Assembly (NCBI RefSeq): GCF_963675165.1
Contig: NC_087377.1
Span: forward strand, 6,837,122-6,901,121
DNA from: Halichondria panicea
Taxonomy: Eukaryota; Porifera; Demospongiae; Suberitida; Halichondriidae
DNA length: 64,000 nucleotides
Reading direction: 5' to 3'
The notes beneath the pieces are model-generated. The model had not been told where the DNA came from. It did not search any database and worked only from the letters and a program-made list of their open reading frames with translations. Positions 50,287 through 61,767 of this stretch are shown one piece after another. Within the stretch, counting starts at the first letter, position 1, and the number at the start of each line of letters is the position of its first letter. A program made the position numbers and the translations under genes.

Positions 50287-52974
50287 ATGGCCAAGACAGA
50301 CATGGAGCGGGTCGGCCTGTTCTCTGAACAGACCTATACGACTATTGGAGATCCTTATGTACCTCCAGGAAAGAGTGAGCTTGTAAATGTCTAGCACATG
50401 AACTATGTGTACCAGTAGTAAAGTCTCAACCATATAATTTGTAACACTCCCTGGCCACAGAGGCGAATGCTGAAAGTGCCAGCAAGGGGAAACAAATGAT
50501 GACTGCCAGTACAAAAGTGAAGTCCGCTGCTCAAGACGGCTACTTTGGCAAAAACTATGATAGGATCATGACGGTATGTCTTTCATGATGTGTCATGCAT
50601 TAGAGGGTACGGTGATATAAGTACTGGCATTTCAACCACTACGTATTACCTGTATTGTACCGTATAGCGGGTTATATTTTCGAGACACTACATTTTCGCG
50701 GATTGCTCAAACTAAACATTTCGTGGATTTTATTTTCAAGGATCAAATGACCGCACGTCACCCCTACAGTAGAGAAGCTTCAATACCGGATGTAAACCAT
50801 TACTTTCGAGGCTCAAAATTTTCGTTTTTCTGGGTCTATCCTTGAAAACCTTGAAAATAACCAGCTATACGGTATACAGTATGATATGTTAAATTGTACC
50901 GTGTAAGTACATGTAGATTTATAGTACATGTATCTACATCATTATTATAGGGTGAGGCATATTCTGATCCTGTCAAGAAGAGGAGAAAGGACCGAATAGA
51001 AGAAACTAAAAAGAATATCGGCAAGGCCTTCATTCCTTCCAGTGGAACCAAGAAGTCGTAAGCATTATTTTGACCTTGGTGATTGATCATACTGATCATG
51101 CAAACATGATGTTTGTGTCGAGGATCTCAAGAAATTTATTACCTTAGCTCAATCATAATTATGTTGTTGTATTATACGTCTGTGAGTCTGTGATTCATCA
51201 CCCTGCACTCTCCCTCAGTTGCGGTGTGGGCAACCATCATGGCACACTGGGTGGTCCCGTTCAAGCATTCAGTGCAGCCAAAAAACCCAAACCCAAGCAT
51301 CAGTCACCTGGTAAGAACTTCCTCACCAACCCGGGCAAGATGGGAACTGGCTATGGGTGAGTGCAGTGTGCTGTATGTACGTAAGTACTCATGTAAACAA
51401 ACAACAATACAAGGCATTCTGAATGTGTAATAATTATATGTTTTTCATTCTCATAAAGGTATATTGGAGTGACTATTGGCCCTACCCTCAAGTATCAGTC
51501 TGAACCCATAGACAGAGCTCAGGACCTCCTAAGGGTAAGCCAATGTTACTTCCAGTATCACCGATGAGCTGCTACAAACAGTATGAATGCATAAAATTAA
51601 TGTCACTACCCGTATGGGCCCCACCCACTCACCCTGCAGAGAGAGCGCAAAGAGGCCAGCAAGAAGATGAAGGGTAGTCCATTCAAACTGAATTCTCACC
51701 CTAAGGATACGTTTGAAGACAACCCGTACAAGACTGACAATCCACAGCCTATATACAGGGAGCCCAAAAGAGGTGGCGAGAAGCTCAAACCATTTAGACC
51801 GAGCAACCCTGCAAAACTGGTGAGAAATGCACATGCCATGCATGTATGTAGGGAGAAGTCACTGGTGATGAAAAACTGTGCAGCTTTATAGTAGTGACTA
51901 TAGTCTAGTTTACAGCATGCTACTAGCAGGCATAGAGGTTCAGCCACTTCTCAACTGTTTGTAGAGTAAAACCGTGAATATGCACACAGGTTTTAACAAT
52001 GGGTCCTTGTACTGAGAATATTTAGCTACACCAACAACTTTTCCGGGTTTAACCGTACTGGCAAGTGCTAGAAATAATGCATTTTGACATTGTGCGATAA
52101 TTATAATAATTATACTCATTAAACCACTGTATTTTCAATGGGAGTGTACCTTGTGCAATAATTACGCAACATGATAGTCACCGCTTGCTGCATTAGTTTG
52201 TTTCACACACATTTCTAGGACTATTTTGAATTGCATGTGCAAGCCTGATTGTGTTCTACTTGCACGTGCATGTTTTTCATTAGGAGCCTTTAGTTTGCGA
52301 CTTGTGCCTGAAAACTCGCAATTTGTAATCAAAGACTCTCACTGGTATTGTGGTCCCATTAGTCCATATACATACAGTGTGCTGCATCTATGCATTATGC
52401 TGAATTCCGTCCTTCCTACAGTCTGCTGGGTGCCATGCTGGTACGTTCGATCCTTATCCTAAGCACTCTGATGATCTGTACACTCGCTCCAAGTTAAAAA
52501 AATCAGACAAAGCAAAGTTCAAGGGTGGTGAGTTCAAACCCTCTCCTGGACCAAAGACTACACCCACTACATCAGTGCTCCAACAGAACGTATTGAGGTG
52601 AATAATTAAAATTAAGATCACCATCTCCAAATGCATGTGTGTGTGAGAGCTGAAGCTACTATCCTACACACTGTACTATAATAATTATAATGTTGTACGT
52701 AAGGTGTCCAGTGAAATTTCTCATTGTATGACTATACAGAATGAATAAGTTTCACAGTGTCACATAATAGTTTCCTCGTAGTGTGTTTGGTAGTGTACGT
52801 ACTATTTGCCTCTCCATGGCATCTCCTGCAATTTAATACCATACAGCTACAGCTACGTACGTAATATTGATGGTATTATTATAATGGCTACAATCTGTGC
52901 AGCAATAAAACTGGTATTTTCTCTGCAGGAGAATGAACACAACAAACTACTCGTCGACAGTTCCAGTGCTTTAG
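50287..52974 (+). CDS. CFAP96: CFAP96 (C4orf47/UPF0602), ciliary protein
   Basis: Cilia- and flagella-associated protein of the C4orf47 family; axoneme/centrosome role from family knowledge. Exons: 50287-50374, 50461-50573, 50951-51057, 51219-51356, 51459-51534, 51640-51819, 52422-52597, 52929-52974. Start MAKTDMERVGLFSE fits the family N-terminus. Diagnostic motifs in order: GYFGKNYDRIMTGEAY, ETKKNIGKAFIPSSGTKKSC, HGTLGGPVQAFSA, PGKNFLTNPGKMGTGYGYIG, GSPFKLNSHPKDTFEDNPY, AGTFDPYPKHSDD, and the end QNVLRRMNTTNYSSTVPVL. Length about 307 aa matches the family. Small introns, one with a MITE. Fits an animal with motile cilia. Confidence 0.95.
50658..50873. mobile_element. MITE, 'CCGTATAGCGGG' TIR family, in CFAP96 intron 2
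   Basis: Tips taccgtatagcgggttatat and aataaccagctatacggta; interior cactacattttcgcggattg. Confidence 0.85.
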
Positions 52975-52994
52975 TTAGCACACACTCAGTGACT

Positions 52995-53047
<53 letters not shown>

Positions 53048-53544
53048 GACAGAGAACGTATTAGCTTTACAATTATGTGGCTCTTTTGCTTTTTAAACCA
53101 TGAATATATCACAATACACATTCTCGACGGAAAAGGTTCCCTCTACTGTCTAGTTTAGCAATAATTGATATTGTGGTATATCTATAAAATAAACAGTGTA
53201 CTGCCCTTTGCAGCTCACTAGGAAGTTTAGGGAAAATAGTAAATTGCAAAAAACCACTTGAGATAAGTGTAACAGTTTACATGAGTCAACAAAAACGAAA
53301 AGCAATTTGGCCTGGAATGTCATTAATTAAAAGGTCATAATTAGTGAAAGTTCAAGTGATGTCTGACCTCCTCTGCCGCCGTGGCTAAAGTGAAGGTTAC
53401 ACCCACGTACAAATAAATTCTAGATCGGGCATTCCTCGACTCATTCCTGATCATCAATCATCAGAAGAAAAGTGTAGCCAGTAGTTGAAGACAGACTATA
53501 CAACGTACAGCTTCCTGGATCAAAGCTATCAGTACTGCCTCTCC
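52975..53544. other. Spacer and 5' UTR between CFAP96 and DAPP1-like gene
   Basis: Begins with a (GT)n tract; the rest shows no gene. The last 150 bp should hold the promoter/5' UTR of the DAPP1-like gene. Confidence 0.5.
52994..53046. repeat. (GT)n microsatellite
   Basis: About 25 GT units beginning 20 bp after the CFAP96 stop codon, inside its 3' UTR. Confidence 0.95.
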
Positions 53545-56500
53545 ATGGCATCTCCTGCAGTTGTAGATCACCCTAACAGCACCAGTAAGTTTAATATGTA
53601 AATCGTAAATAGTGTTTAGTTGTTCAGCACACTAGATTCTATGTCTGATTATGTTAGCCAGATGCCAGATTCAGGTCACTCTGCAATCTCCAGGATGGCA
53701 TGCAATCCTAATTATTATTATTATCACATGTACATGTACATGTATACCTATAGCAATTAGATTCCCACGTACTAGGTACTATAGTACGTACCTCTGATTT
53801 GATTGCGCGTTATAATCCCTCTCCCTCCCTCTCAGGTGCCCCACTCTCCCCGTCACACCTGTTGGACAACGAGGACGACTATTTCACCATTGACGAGTGC
53901 TCCACCGTAGACGGGACAGGGACATCTTCACAACACAGCCACTCACATCATAGTACCCCAGAAAATGATAGCAGGAATGAACGAAATTCCAATACAGATC
54001 AAAACCGTGAAAAACCCCAAAGGCTTCCATCAGTATATGACAGTGATTACGAGAACACGTCATCGGATGGGCAAATACTTGCTGACAGCAGCGATGAAGA
54101 GAGTGAGTCCATTGGAAGAAAGAGGATTGTTCTGGTTCAGCAGGTTCAGCAGGAGCAGGATTACGTCAATAGCAGCGACCTAGATCGTGAGATGGAAATA
54201 GTGACGAAAGGTAGTGTACGTCACCTTGTAAGCACTCGTAGTGATGCATTACGAGGAACTGAGATTTCAGAACCTGACTATGTCAACACTGATGATGATA
54301 ACACTGCTTTATCTAGTACACAAGAGCCTGATTATATGAACACTGACGATCTCATCAATGCCCAGTTGTTTTCGGACAATATCAAACTGAGAGAGGACAT
54401 TGTGTTATCAACAAGTTTTGGTGAGTCTATGCACCCGTTGAGGGACACAGGGGAAACCCCTGGTGAGGTGTCATGTGATCCGCTCCCGCCCGGGATGGTT
54501 CAGAGGAGGTTTGCACCAATACGAAAGTGCTCCACTTTGCATAGAGAGTCTGAGATCAAAATTGAAGCTGTTGAGAAGGTGGGTGTAGTATATGCACACA
54601 AACATGCATTACATAACTATCGAGGACCCATTATCCTATAGTGCTTTCAGCTTCATAGATATGATCCCCCTTGACCTATTAACCAATAATTTGTGACTTC
54701 CTGAGCATTGTCAAATTAAGATCCCAAAGACTAATGCATAGGTATGGTGTAAGTGCATACATAGATACTTCTGTGAATATCTGAACTCCTGAGTGGTATT
54801 TTAAGCTGTGTCGTCATATTTTAGACGTACAGTCCTTGTATGTGTGTTTAGTTTAGTTTGTATTCACGCAGGACGCCCGGTCGGAATACTTAGAAGGAGG
54901 TGACCTTGACCCCACGGTACTCAATGTACATGCTGTCCCTAGAGACTCAGAGCTGGCCATCTCATCTGGTAACATGCTGCTCACTGAGAGAGTCAAGTCG
55001 AGCATGTAAGTGGGTCAGTTGTAGGTACAGTGTACAGTTAACCTTATGGTACCAGGTGTACTAACAGCTAAATGAAATTGAAGGTTACTGGTGCATATAA
55101 AATTATGTACATGCATGCACATTTTGGTATTCAGTGTTGTAGTCTGAGACTTAATGTTTTGTTTGCATTCTCTAATTCTTGAATGCGCGTGTAGCATGAC
55201 ACGTACATGTACCATGTATAAATATGTACTGTTAATAGTCACAAGCACTTCTATGCATGTATTTACACCATACCATACTGCACATGTACACATGTACACA
55301 GCGCGCCATTCACTACGACGCCGAATTACCGTGGTGTTCGTCCTAACACTGGCCCTGATCTCTCTGGACTGGGCACGTTTGAACGAACCCTACTCCAAAC
55401 CACCAGTCCCACCTCAATGCCCAATGTTTTGCAAATACCGTAAGTGGTTTTTGCTCTGCATGAATACGAACTGAAACTGTTTTTCTCAACATAATATACA
55501 TTATACGTATACATGCAGTGTACGTGCATTCAATACCTTGAATGTTGTTGTCCCTGTCATGCAGTCTCACTGAAACAGCTAGTAATGTATACTGGAGTTG
55601 AAATGAGAGTTTTTTTAGAGCAATGGTTGGTTTACCTAACCCATTACTCAAGTTACAATAGCTAGAGAAGCACTTTCCTCTTAATGTAGGATTTGCCCAC
55701 TTGTATCCTTCACGTTACCGTTCACACTGTCCGGTGTAGAATTTAGAGCAATGGTTGGTTTACCTAACCCTTTAAGCACACGGATTACTCAAGTTACGAT
55801 AGAAAAGCTTTTCTCTTAATTTAGGATTTGCCCACTTGTATACCTTCACGTTACCGTTCACACTATCGGATTATAATAGTGTAGAATAAAGTTACATTGG
55901 CAGTAATAGGATATATTTTGATCCTCACCCTGCAATGTAGTTGTGACGAAATCTAGTGTGGAAAATGAGTGCATTCTTGCAGTAATGATATGCCCACGTA
56001 CATTATTGCTTGTGTATTTGGCATGATCGTTATGGTCAGCTAGTGTGTGAGTGTGTGGGTTTGGTTGCTATATTAGACTAGTGCTTAATCTACCATTTGA
56101 CAACATCCAGTATTATAAAAATGTGAATACGAGCACGTTAGTCTGTTAAGTCTCATCTTAAGATGCATCCAAGTGTGTGATTATATTAAACCCTGTACTG
56201 TACTTGTCACTGTCATTGCGTGGGTTAGCTTCCTATCTGAATAAGGCACCTGCATGTGTGTAAGTAGCTACATGTAATCCAATACTGAGCTCAAGTATGA
56301 GAGCATCGTGTTCATAATGTACATATAGCCTGTGTGTGTATCTATAGACAGATGGGCATGCAGGTAACTATTGCATATAGCCATATTTTATGCCCTATAG
56401 CAACAGTATGTTGTCTTGAATGGGATTAAATTACAAGTTTAATTTTGTCCCAATATTTTGACTATTTGGTAAAGTTTTAACAGTTCAGTGCCTGCATGGC

Positions 56501-59500
56501 CTCCTTAATTAGCCGAGTTCTGCATTATACATGTAGGTTGGCATTATAGCATAGCTAGTATTACATATTATGTACACAGGAATACCAACCATCACAATGC
56601 AAGACTATCTTTCTAAAATGTTCACCCCCCCCCCCCTTCTTCAGGTGGTATCACGAGGGGATCACAAGACACGTTGCTGAATCACTGCTCACTGCCAAGT
56701 CTGTACCTGATGGCACTTACCTCCTTAGAGACAGTCTCCAAGGGGGCAACGAGTCCCTAACACTCTCTGTGAGGTGAGTCACGTATCTCTCCTCGGTTGG
56801 AAGAGCTGAATTCATTGCGCTGTAGGCTTACAATGTACAACGTGCATGTGTGTGTGTGATGCTAGGTTAAAAGTGTCACTCAGAATGTCATTCCAGTCAT
56901 TCCTTAAAGGGAAGGTACCATGAAAAAATAAAGTTTTATTTTTTTGCCTTAAAATGTTCTTTGTGGGGTATAAAATAGCCCTGAGACAAAAAAATATTTT
57001 TCTGAAAATTAACTTTTCAGAGAAACAGGACTGTAGAAACACAATTTCTGGCTTAAAATTTTGCTTCCTGTTGTGGTCAAATGTGGGCGCGGTCAAACGT
57101 GACGTCAGAGTAGGCATTTGTGCTGCATGTAAAATGTATTCTGTGTGTGTTGAGTGTGTTGCAGCTGGTTGCTCCTTTACATCTAGCAGTCATACAGTTC
57201 TCTCAGTTGAAATATGAGTGGGAAAAACAAGTCCTATGTACCAGAGCTCACTGAAAAGCAACAGAATCCTGTTTTTGTGTACAGTGAAAACTCACAGATA
57301 TGACCTCCCTTGCTGCTCAGTTTGGGATCCAAAAGAGGAAGAAGCTGAGATCTGAGGTCTGGAGCCATTCTAACTGTTTTCTATAAGGCAGTTATTCAGA
57401 AATAAACTGCCATATCGTCCTGTAAAAAGAGAGGCCCTGAGATCAGAGTCATGGAATGGAGAGATAGCCCTATAGAGAAGTGCCCGGTCGGCCGCTGTAT
57501 ACGGAAAAGCGAGAACGGAGACAGGTTAATAGCTTCTGTTTTTGTTCAATCATGTATAATTATAATACCTCGCTGTAGTTGATACTTGATGCTTTACAAG
57601 AGACAACCTCTCTATACCGTGACTCCTGCATGTAGACCCGGCATGCAACTGAGACTCCTGATCAGACTACATATGCATGCAGTACCTCTCTTCCTATTTT
57701 CATGTTGGAAACAACTTCAGCAAGGGTCTCATTGTCATGCAAAGACAAGTGAAACCAAAACTTGACGTGTTAATAATGTAAAGATTACCGATAGTAACTC
57801 AAACCCCATCTAAATTATAAATTATAACTACCAAGGATGTCGATATTTAGTGTGAAGTGCTTGGACTCATGCATGGTGACTCTCCCCCTGTTGTCAAATC
57901 CCATACAACCTAATTTTGAGCCCAGCATCTTCTTCTCCTAAACGTTTGTCGCGACATTGACAAAAACGTAACTTTTAAATTGTCTCAAGAGTAATACACG
58001 TAATACAGGTTGAGTCAATAATCCTGCATGTGAAGAAGAAGGAAATTTGTTACGAATCGCAGCTATACTGCATGCACAGCTTGGTAGAACAACTCGTATA
58101 ATTATATGTCTTCCAAGCCAGCCCCAGCACAACCGACTAGTTAAGAAAGTTATACCTTTCACACTGATAAACTTACTGGTGTATACTTCATTCTCATCTG
58201 CCTCACCATATCTGTGTTTGTGGGCAGTGTACACCATCTGTAGCACCCACATATCAAGGATCAAATCCATCACACTGATTCTCTATTGGTATAATACATT
58301 TCTACACAACGTACTACCGCATGCATTCACACCTGACACACTCAATTGCATGACTGTATACTTATACATATAGACCTAGTCTATATACTAATTAGTCAAT
58401 TAACATTTCCTATCCTGCCTTCATTGTCACCATCATCATCACCACTCGAACTAGCATGGGAAGGCTTTCTCGCTCATACAGATATGGCTCCACAGCGCTT
58501 GTTTTATCTTCACTGCAGCTTTTTTCATGCTCAACAGATGAGAAGGAGTAGGAAAAACTCAACTGGCTTGAAAATCATAGCTAAAATCACATGTGTCTGT
58601 CAGTCAGACTCATGCAGCCACCAGTATGCATCAATTCAATGTTTACTAGTACCTACTCTGACGTCACGTTTGACCGCGCCCACATTTGACCTCAACAGGA
58701 AGTAAAATTTTAAGCCTTTCTTAACAATCCTGTTCCTCAGAAACTTTAATTTTTAAAAAAAATTTTTTGCATCAAGGTTATTTTATATCTCACAAAGAAC
58801 ATTTTAAGGCAAAAAAATAATACTTTATTTTTTCATGGTACCTTCCCTTTAATGGTAAATGCACAGTTTATAATGGACATAATTTTACGTAATGAATAAA
58901 TATGTGCATTAATTGTTATGGCCCTTCCGTTAATAATAATACACTACATGTATGTGTACGTAAGCATTGTCTTGACGGATTGTTTCCCTCCCAATGCTCA
59001 GGTGTCAGAGGACAGTGAAGCACTACCGCATTCTGTGGGACGGAAATCAATTCACTTTTGGGTTAGGGAAGTTCTCTGATATCCAAACACTGAGAGATCA
59101 CTTTGACAATCAGCCAATCATCAGCGGAGAGTCAGGTACGCGTATAATGAAATTGATACTTATAGGTTCAATTACCCTTTACCACATTCCCTTAGCACAC
59201 CTAATTGGGGCTTGTGAATGAGACAATCTTTTCCAAATTCAAATTCCCAACTCTAGCTCCCACAGTTTATTATTGTTTTCATTATATAAACTAGAATTAC
59301 TGTCACCATTATGTCCCTCTCCTTAATTCAGGTGTGCTTGTCCAACTCACTCACCCGTACCCCAGATCAGTGGCCGAGCCCGCCATCTACTTTGACCCTG
59401 ATATAGTGCCCCAAGAAGGTGAACAAGCTGCATGATGTGTATACCTACATGTACATTGTAATATCAAGTTACAGTATTTGCTAAATACATACAGTTAATA

Positions 59501-61313
59501 TACTGACACTTTGCCTGGTTTACGTATGTTATATATGTACACATGTAACATTAGCCTCAACACACCAGGAAGATTTCTTGACCTCGCGTTACATACACGA
59601 GGCTAACATAACATTTATGTGTGTATCCCGGTCATGGTCATTTATATACCGTACACAGTTATGGAATCATTGTGATGCTGCATGAGTACACGTATAGTAT
59701 CATTCCCAACTTTGTGTTTCCTCAGAAGTTCCTGCAGCTACATCTACCACTAATGGTGAGCGACCAGTGGCCAAGAAATGGGCCAAGAAGGAGAAAAACA
59801 TTAAGAGTGTTGGACAGTCGACACCTGAGCTTTCTGTGAGTGTGGGGGTGGGGGTGGGGGTGTGGTGCTTACGTAGGGTAGTCCCTTTATGTAATTACAC
59901 TCGGGCGCTGGATAGCTGTCTTCCTTGTTATGTGCTTGACTGCATATTGTACTTGCTAAAATTGTCCCTGGCTGTATATCGACTATTATAATTATATTCA
60001 CTGTGCTGCTCTAGTTAATATTCATGTCTCCCCATGCTCCACAGGTAAACTCAAAGGAAGGGTTCTTGACAAAACTAGGCTATCATGTCAAGGTATGTGC
60101 ATGTAAGAGTCTGATCAAGTGTTTGGTTGGTTTGCCTGCATGTATTACTGTTTTGTATTCTAGTAATACATACTCGAAAATGGGTTGGTCTATGTGATCT
60201 GAGTATCATTATATACAGTACTCTATTGCCTAGTGCCTATAGCCATCCTTTCATTCAATTATACACTAATATACCCACTCCCTCAGAATTGGAAGAAGCG
60301 ATGGTTTGTGCTCTATCGTAACGAGCTCAAGTACTTTTCGAGTCAGGGCAGCAAGGAGCCCCTGAAGGTGATTGACCTTAATGATGTCACTGCTGCGGAG
60401 AGGGACGAATCACTAGGCAAGAACTACTGCTTCAAGTGAGCTAGTAGCCATCAAATGATTGCTGTATAACTTATGGTAACTATAGTGCAATGATGTCTGT
60501 CAGAATAGTAGTCTCTATAAGAATAGACTTTTAAGCACGTTCTTTGTCAATTAACGTAAAAAACACGCATTTCTTCAAATTAGTTTGTACCCTCTATTGT
60601 CATTGTCATTATCTCAAAATTATTTCGATCCTATAACCCCCTCCCTCCCCCCCCCCCACACACACAGGCTTGTGACCTCAAGTCGTACCTTCTTCATGTT
60701 TGGGGCGTCTGATGCTGAGGCTAATGAGTGGGTGGAGATACTCAGCTGGAAACTGGTCAGTGAGGGAGGGTGGTTGCTGTACACAATGTACAGTGATAGG
60801 CAGGTCTAGCATTGTTACCTCTGGTACATGTGCATTGCGGTATATAACTATAACATTTGCAATAGTAAGTTTGTGTGCATTTCTCAATTCCCTGTGCCTA
60901 ATAAGTGTGACCAAAGGTGCATTGTTTCTGGTTGAGTTGTCTCATTAGTGGCTCTGTTAATTATGATAGTTACCGAACACACTCATTCTCCGAGTAGTTG
61001 CCCTGAGTGAGTGTCTTGTCATCAGTAATTGATTCGGTGCCAACATTCTTCTTGGGTTTGTGTTTACTCTTACATGTAGCTCATGTAGATTGAAATGTGC
61101 GAGTCTAAAACTGTTCGTAATGGCCTGTCAGGAAAGGCCAACTGCATTGGCCGGGCACCCAGGTCCCAATTGTGTACATAACACAAGACAACCCCTCATT
61201 ATTATAACGACCAAAATTTTGTTCCCCATTGTCTAAGAATTATGTCTGTTAAAACTTATTTTCTGCCTCTGCAGGGGCAACGATCAAGATCAAATACAAG
61301 TACCAGAGATTGA
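53545..61313 (+). CDS. DAPP1-like SH2-PH adaptor with long YxN-rich N-terminus
   Basis: Phosphotyrosine/3-phosphoinositide adaptor acting at the plasma membrane after PI3K activation (DAPP1 family). Exons: 53545-53584, 53836-54578, 54872-55005, 55302-55439, 56645-56773, 59002-59135, 59332-59418, 59726-59835, 60045-60092, 60287-60435, 60668-60755, 61275-61313; 1839 nt, 612 aa. Residues 1-350 are acidic and disordered with four YxN sites (DYENT, DYVNS, DYVNT, DYMNT), fitting GRB2-type SH2 docking. SH2 about 352-455: WYHEGITRHVAESLL, FLVR-type Arg in TYLLRDS, VKHYRI, HPYPRSVAEPAIY. PH about 500-600: KEGFLTKLGYHVK, NWKKRWFVLYRNELKYF with the basic PIP3-binding pattern, EWVEILSWKL. The last exon (GQRSRSNTSTRD) resembles the Ser/Arg DAPP1 tail. 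Vertebrate DAPP1 is about 280 aa, so the extension is unusual. A 1.9-kb transposon sits between the SH2 exons. Confidence 0.92.
56908..58848. mobile_element. TTAA-flanked TIR transposon (piggyBac/Kolobok-like target site)
   Basis: 1941 bp in the intron that splits the SH2 domain. TTAA lies at both edges (56904-56907, 58849-58852). Long terminal inverted repeats of about 200 bp start agggaaggtaccatgaaaaa and, on the right, end in the inverse (ggtaccttccct). Both arms contain gtcaaacgtgacgtcagagt or its complement. The target site fits piggyBac or Kolobok superfamilies; no transposase was seen. Confidence 0.85.
57940..58560 (-). pseudogene. Decayed P2X7-ballast-like domain gene inside the transposon
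   Basis: Minus-strand fragments in order: AVEPYLYERE followed in another frame by SSSGDDDGDNEG (58530-58400); RCEC (about 58335); MWVLQMVYTAHKHRYGEADE (58250-58190); and CWGWLGR...RVVLPSCA...AIRNKFPSS (58145-58040). This order matches the zinc-binding, IR..FP-ending 'P2X7 C-terminal-like' domain found in many stand-alone animal proteins. Frames shift and stops occur, so it is broken. It has no P2X channel part. Assignment rests on motif recall. Confidence 0.55.
61126..61255. repeat. Diverged pogo-like fragment
   Basis: ggccgggcacccaggtccca and aaaattttgttccccattgt match the interior of the element at 14631-14811. No ends preserved. Lies just before the last DAPP1-like exon. Confidence 0.6.
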
Positions 61314-61516
61314 ACTCATTAATTACCTTTCGTCCAACGTTCAATAGTTTTCAACAGTTTTTTATCTTCATTCTTCTTGTGAATTCTCCATCCAAATACA
61401 CATGATGAATTTTAATTTGCATTGGTATTTTAGGGCGGCTTTTAAGCGAGTCAATTACATACAGGAAGTGATAGTGCAGTTTGCTTCCTGTTGAGATAAG
61501 AAAACACCCCCCAGGC

Positions 61517-61526
61517 TATATATAAA
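61517..61526 (+). promoter_or_regulatory. TATA box of the PDZ gene
   Basis: TATATATAAA, 204 bp after the DAPP1-like stop and 242 bp before the PDZ exon. A plausible non-coding first exon follows and ends at acaaaa|gtgagg (about 61634). This supports a separate promoter for the PDZ gene. Confidence 0.5.
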
Positions 61527-61767
61527 CTCTATGTACGTGAGCTAGCTTCTGTTCATAGCTACAGTGCAGTGCAGTGCAGCACAGAGCAAGGCATTTCCAT
61601 CCAGATCAACTTGGCAAAAGCAAGAATTACAAAAGTGAGGTCTAGATCATTGGATGTGTTGCTTGTAGCTAGCTTGTAGATCTACTAGTACCAGTCATGC
61701 CTATGTACACACACAATGCACGGTGAGTCATACTGATGGTTTGCTCTCCCTCTAGCCATACAGAGTC

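Noticed and set aside
57938-58273. Intact gene for the P2X7-like domain
   Set aside because: The motifs lie in different frames with stops between them, so this is a pseudogene at best.
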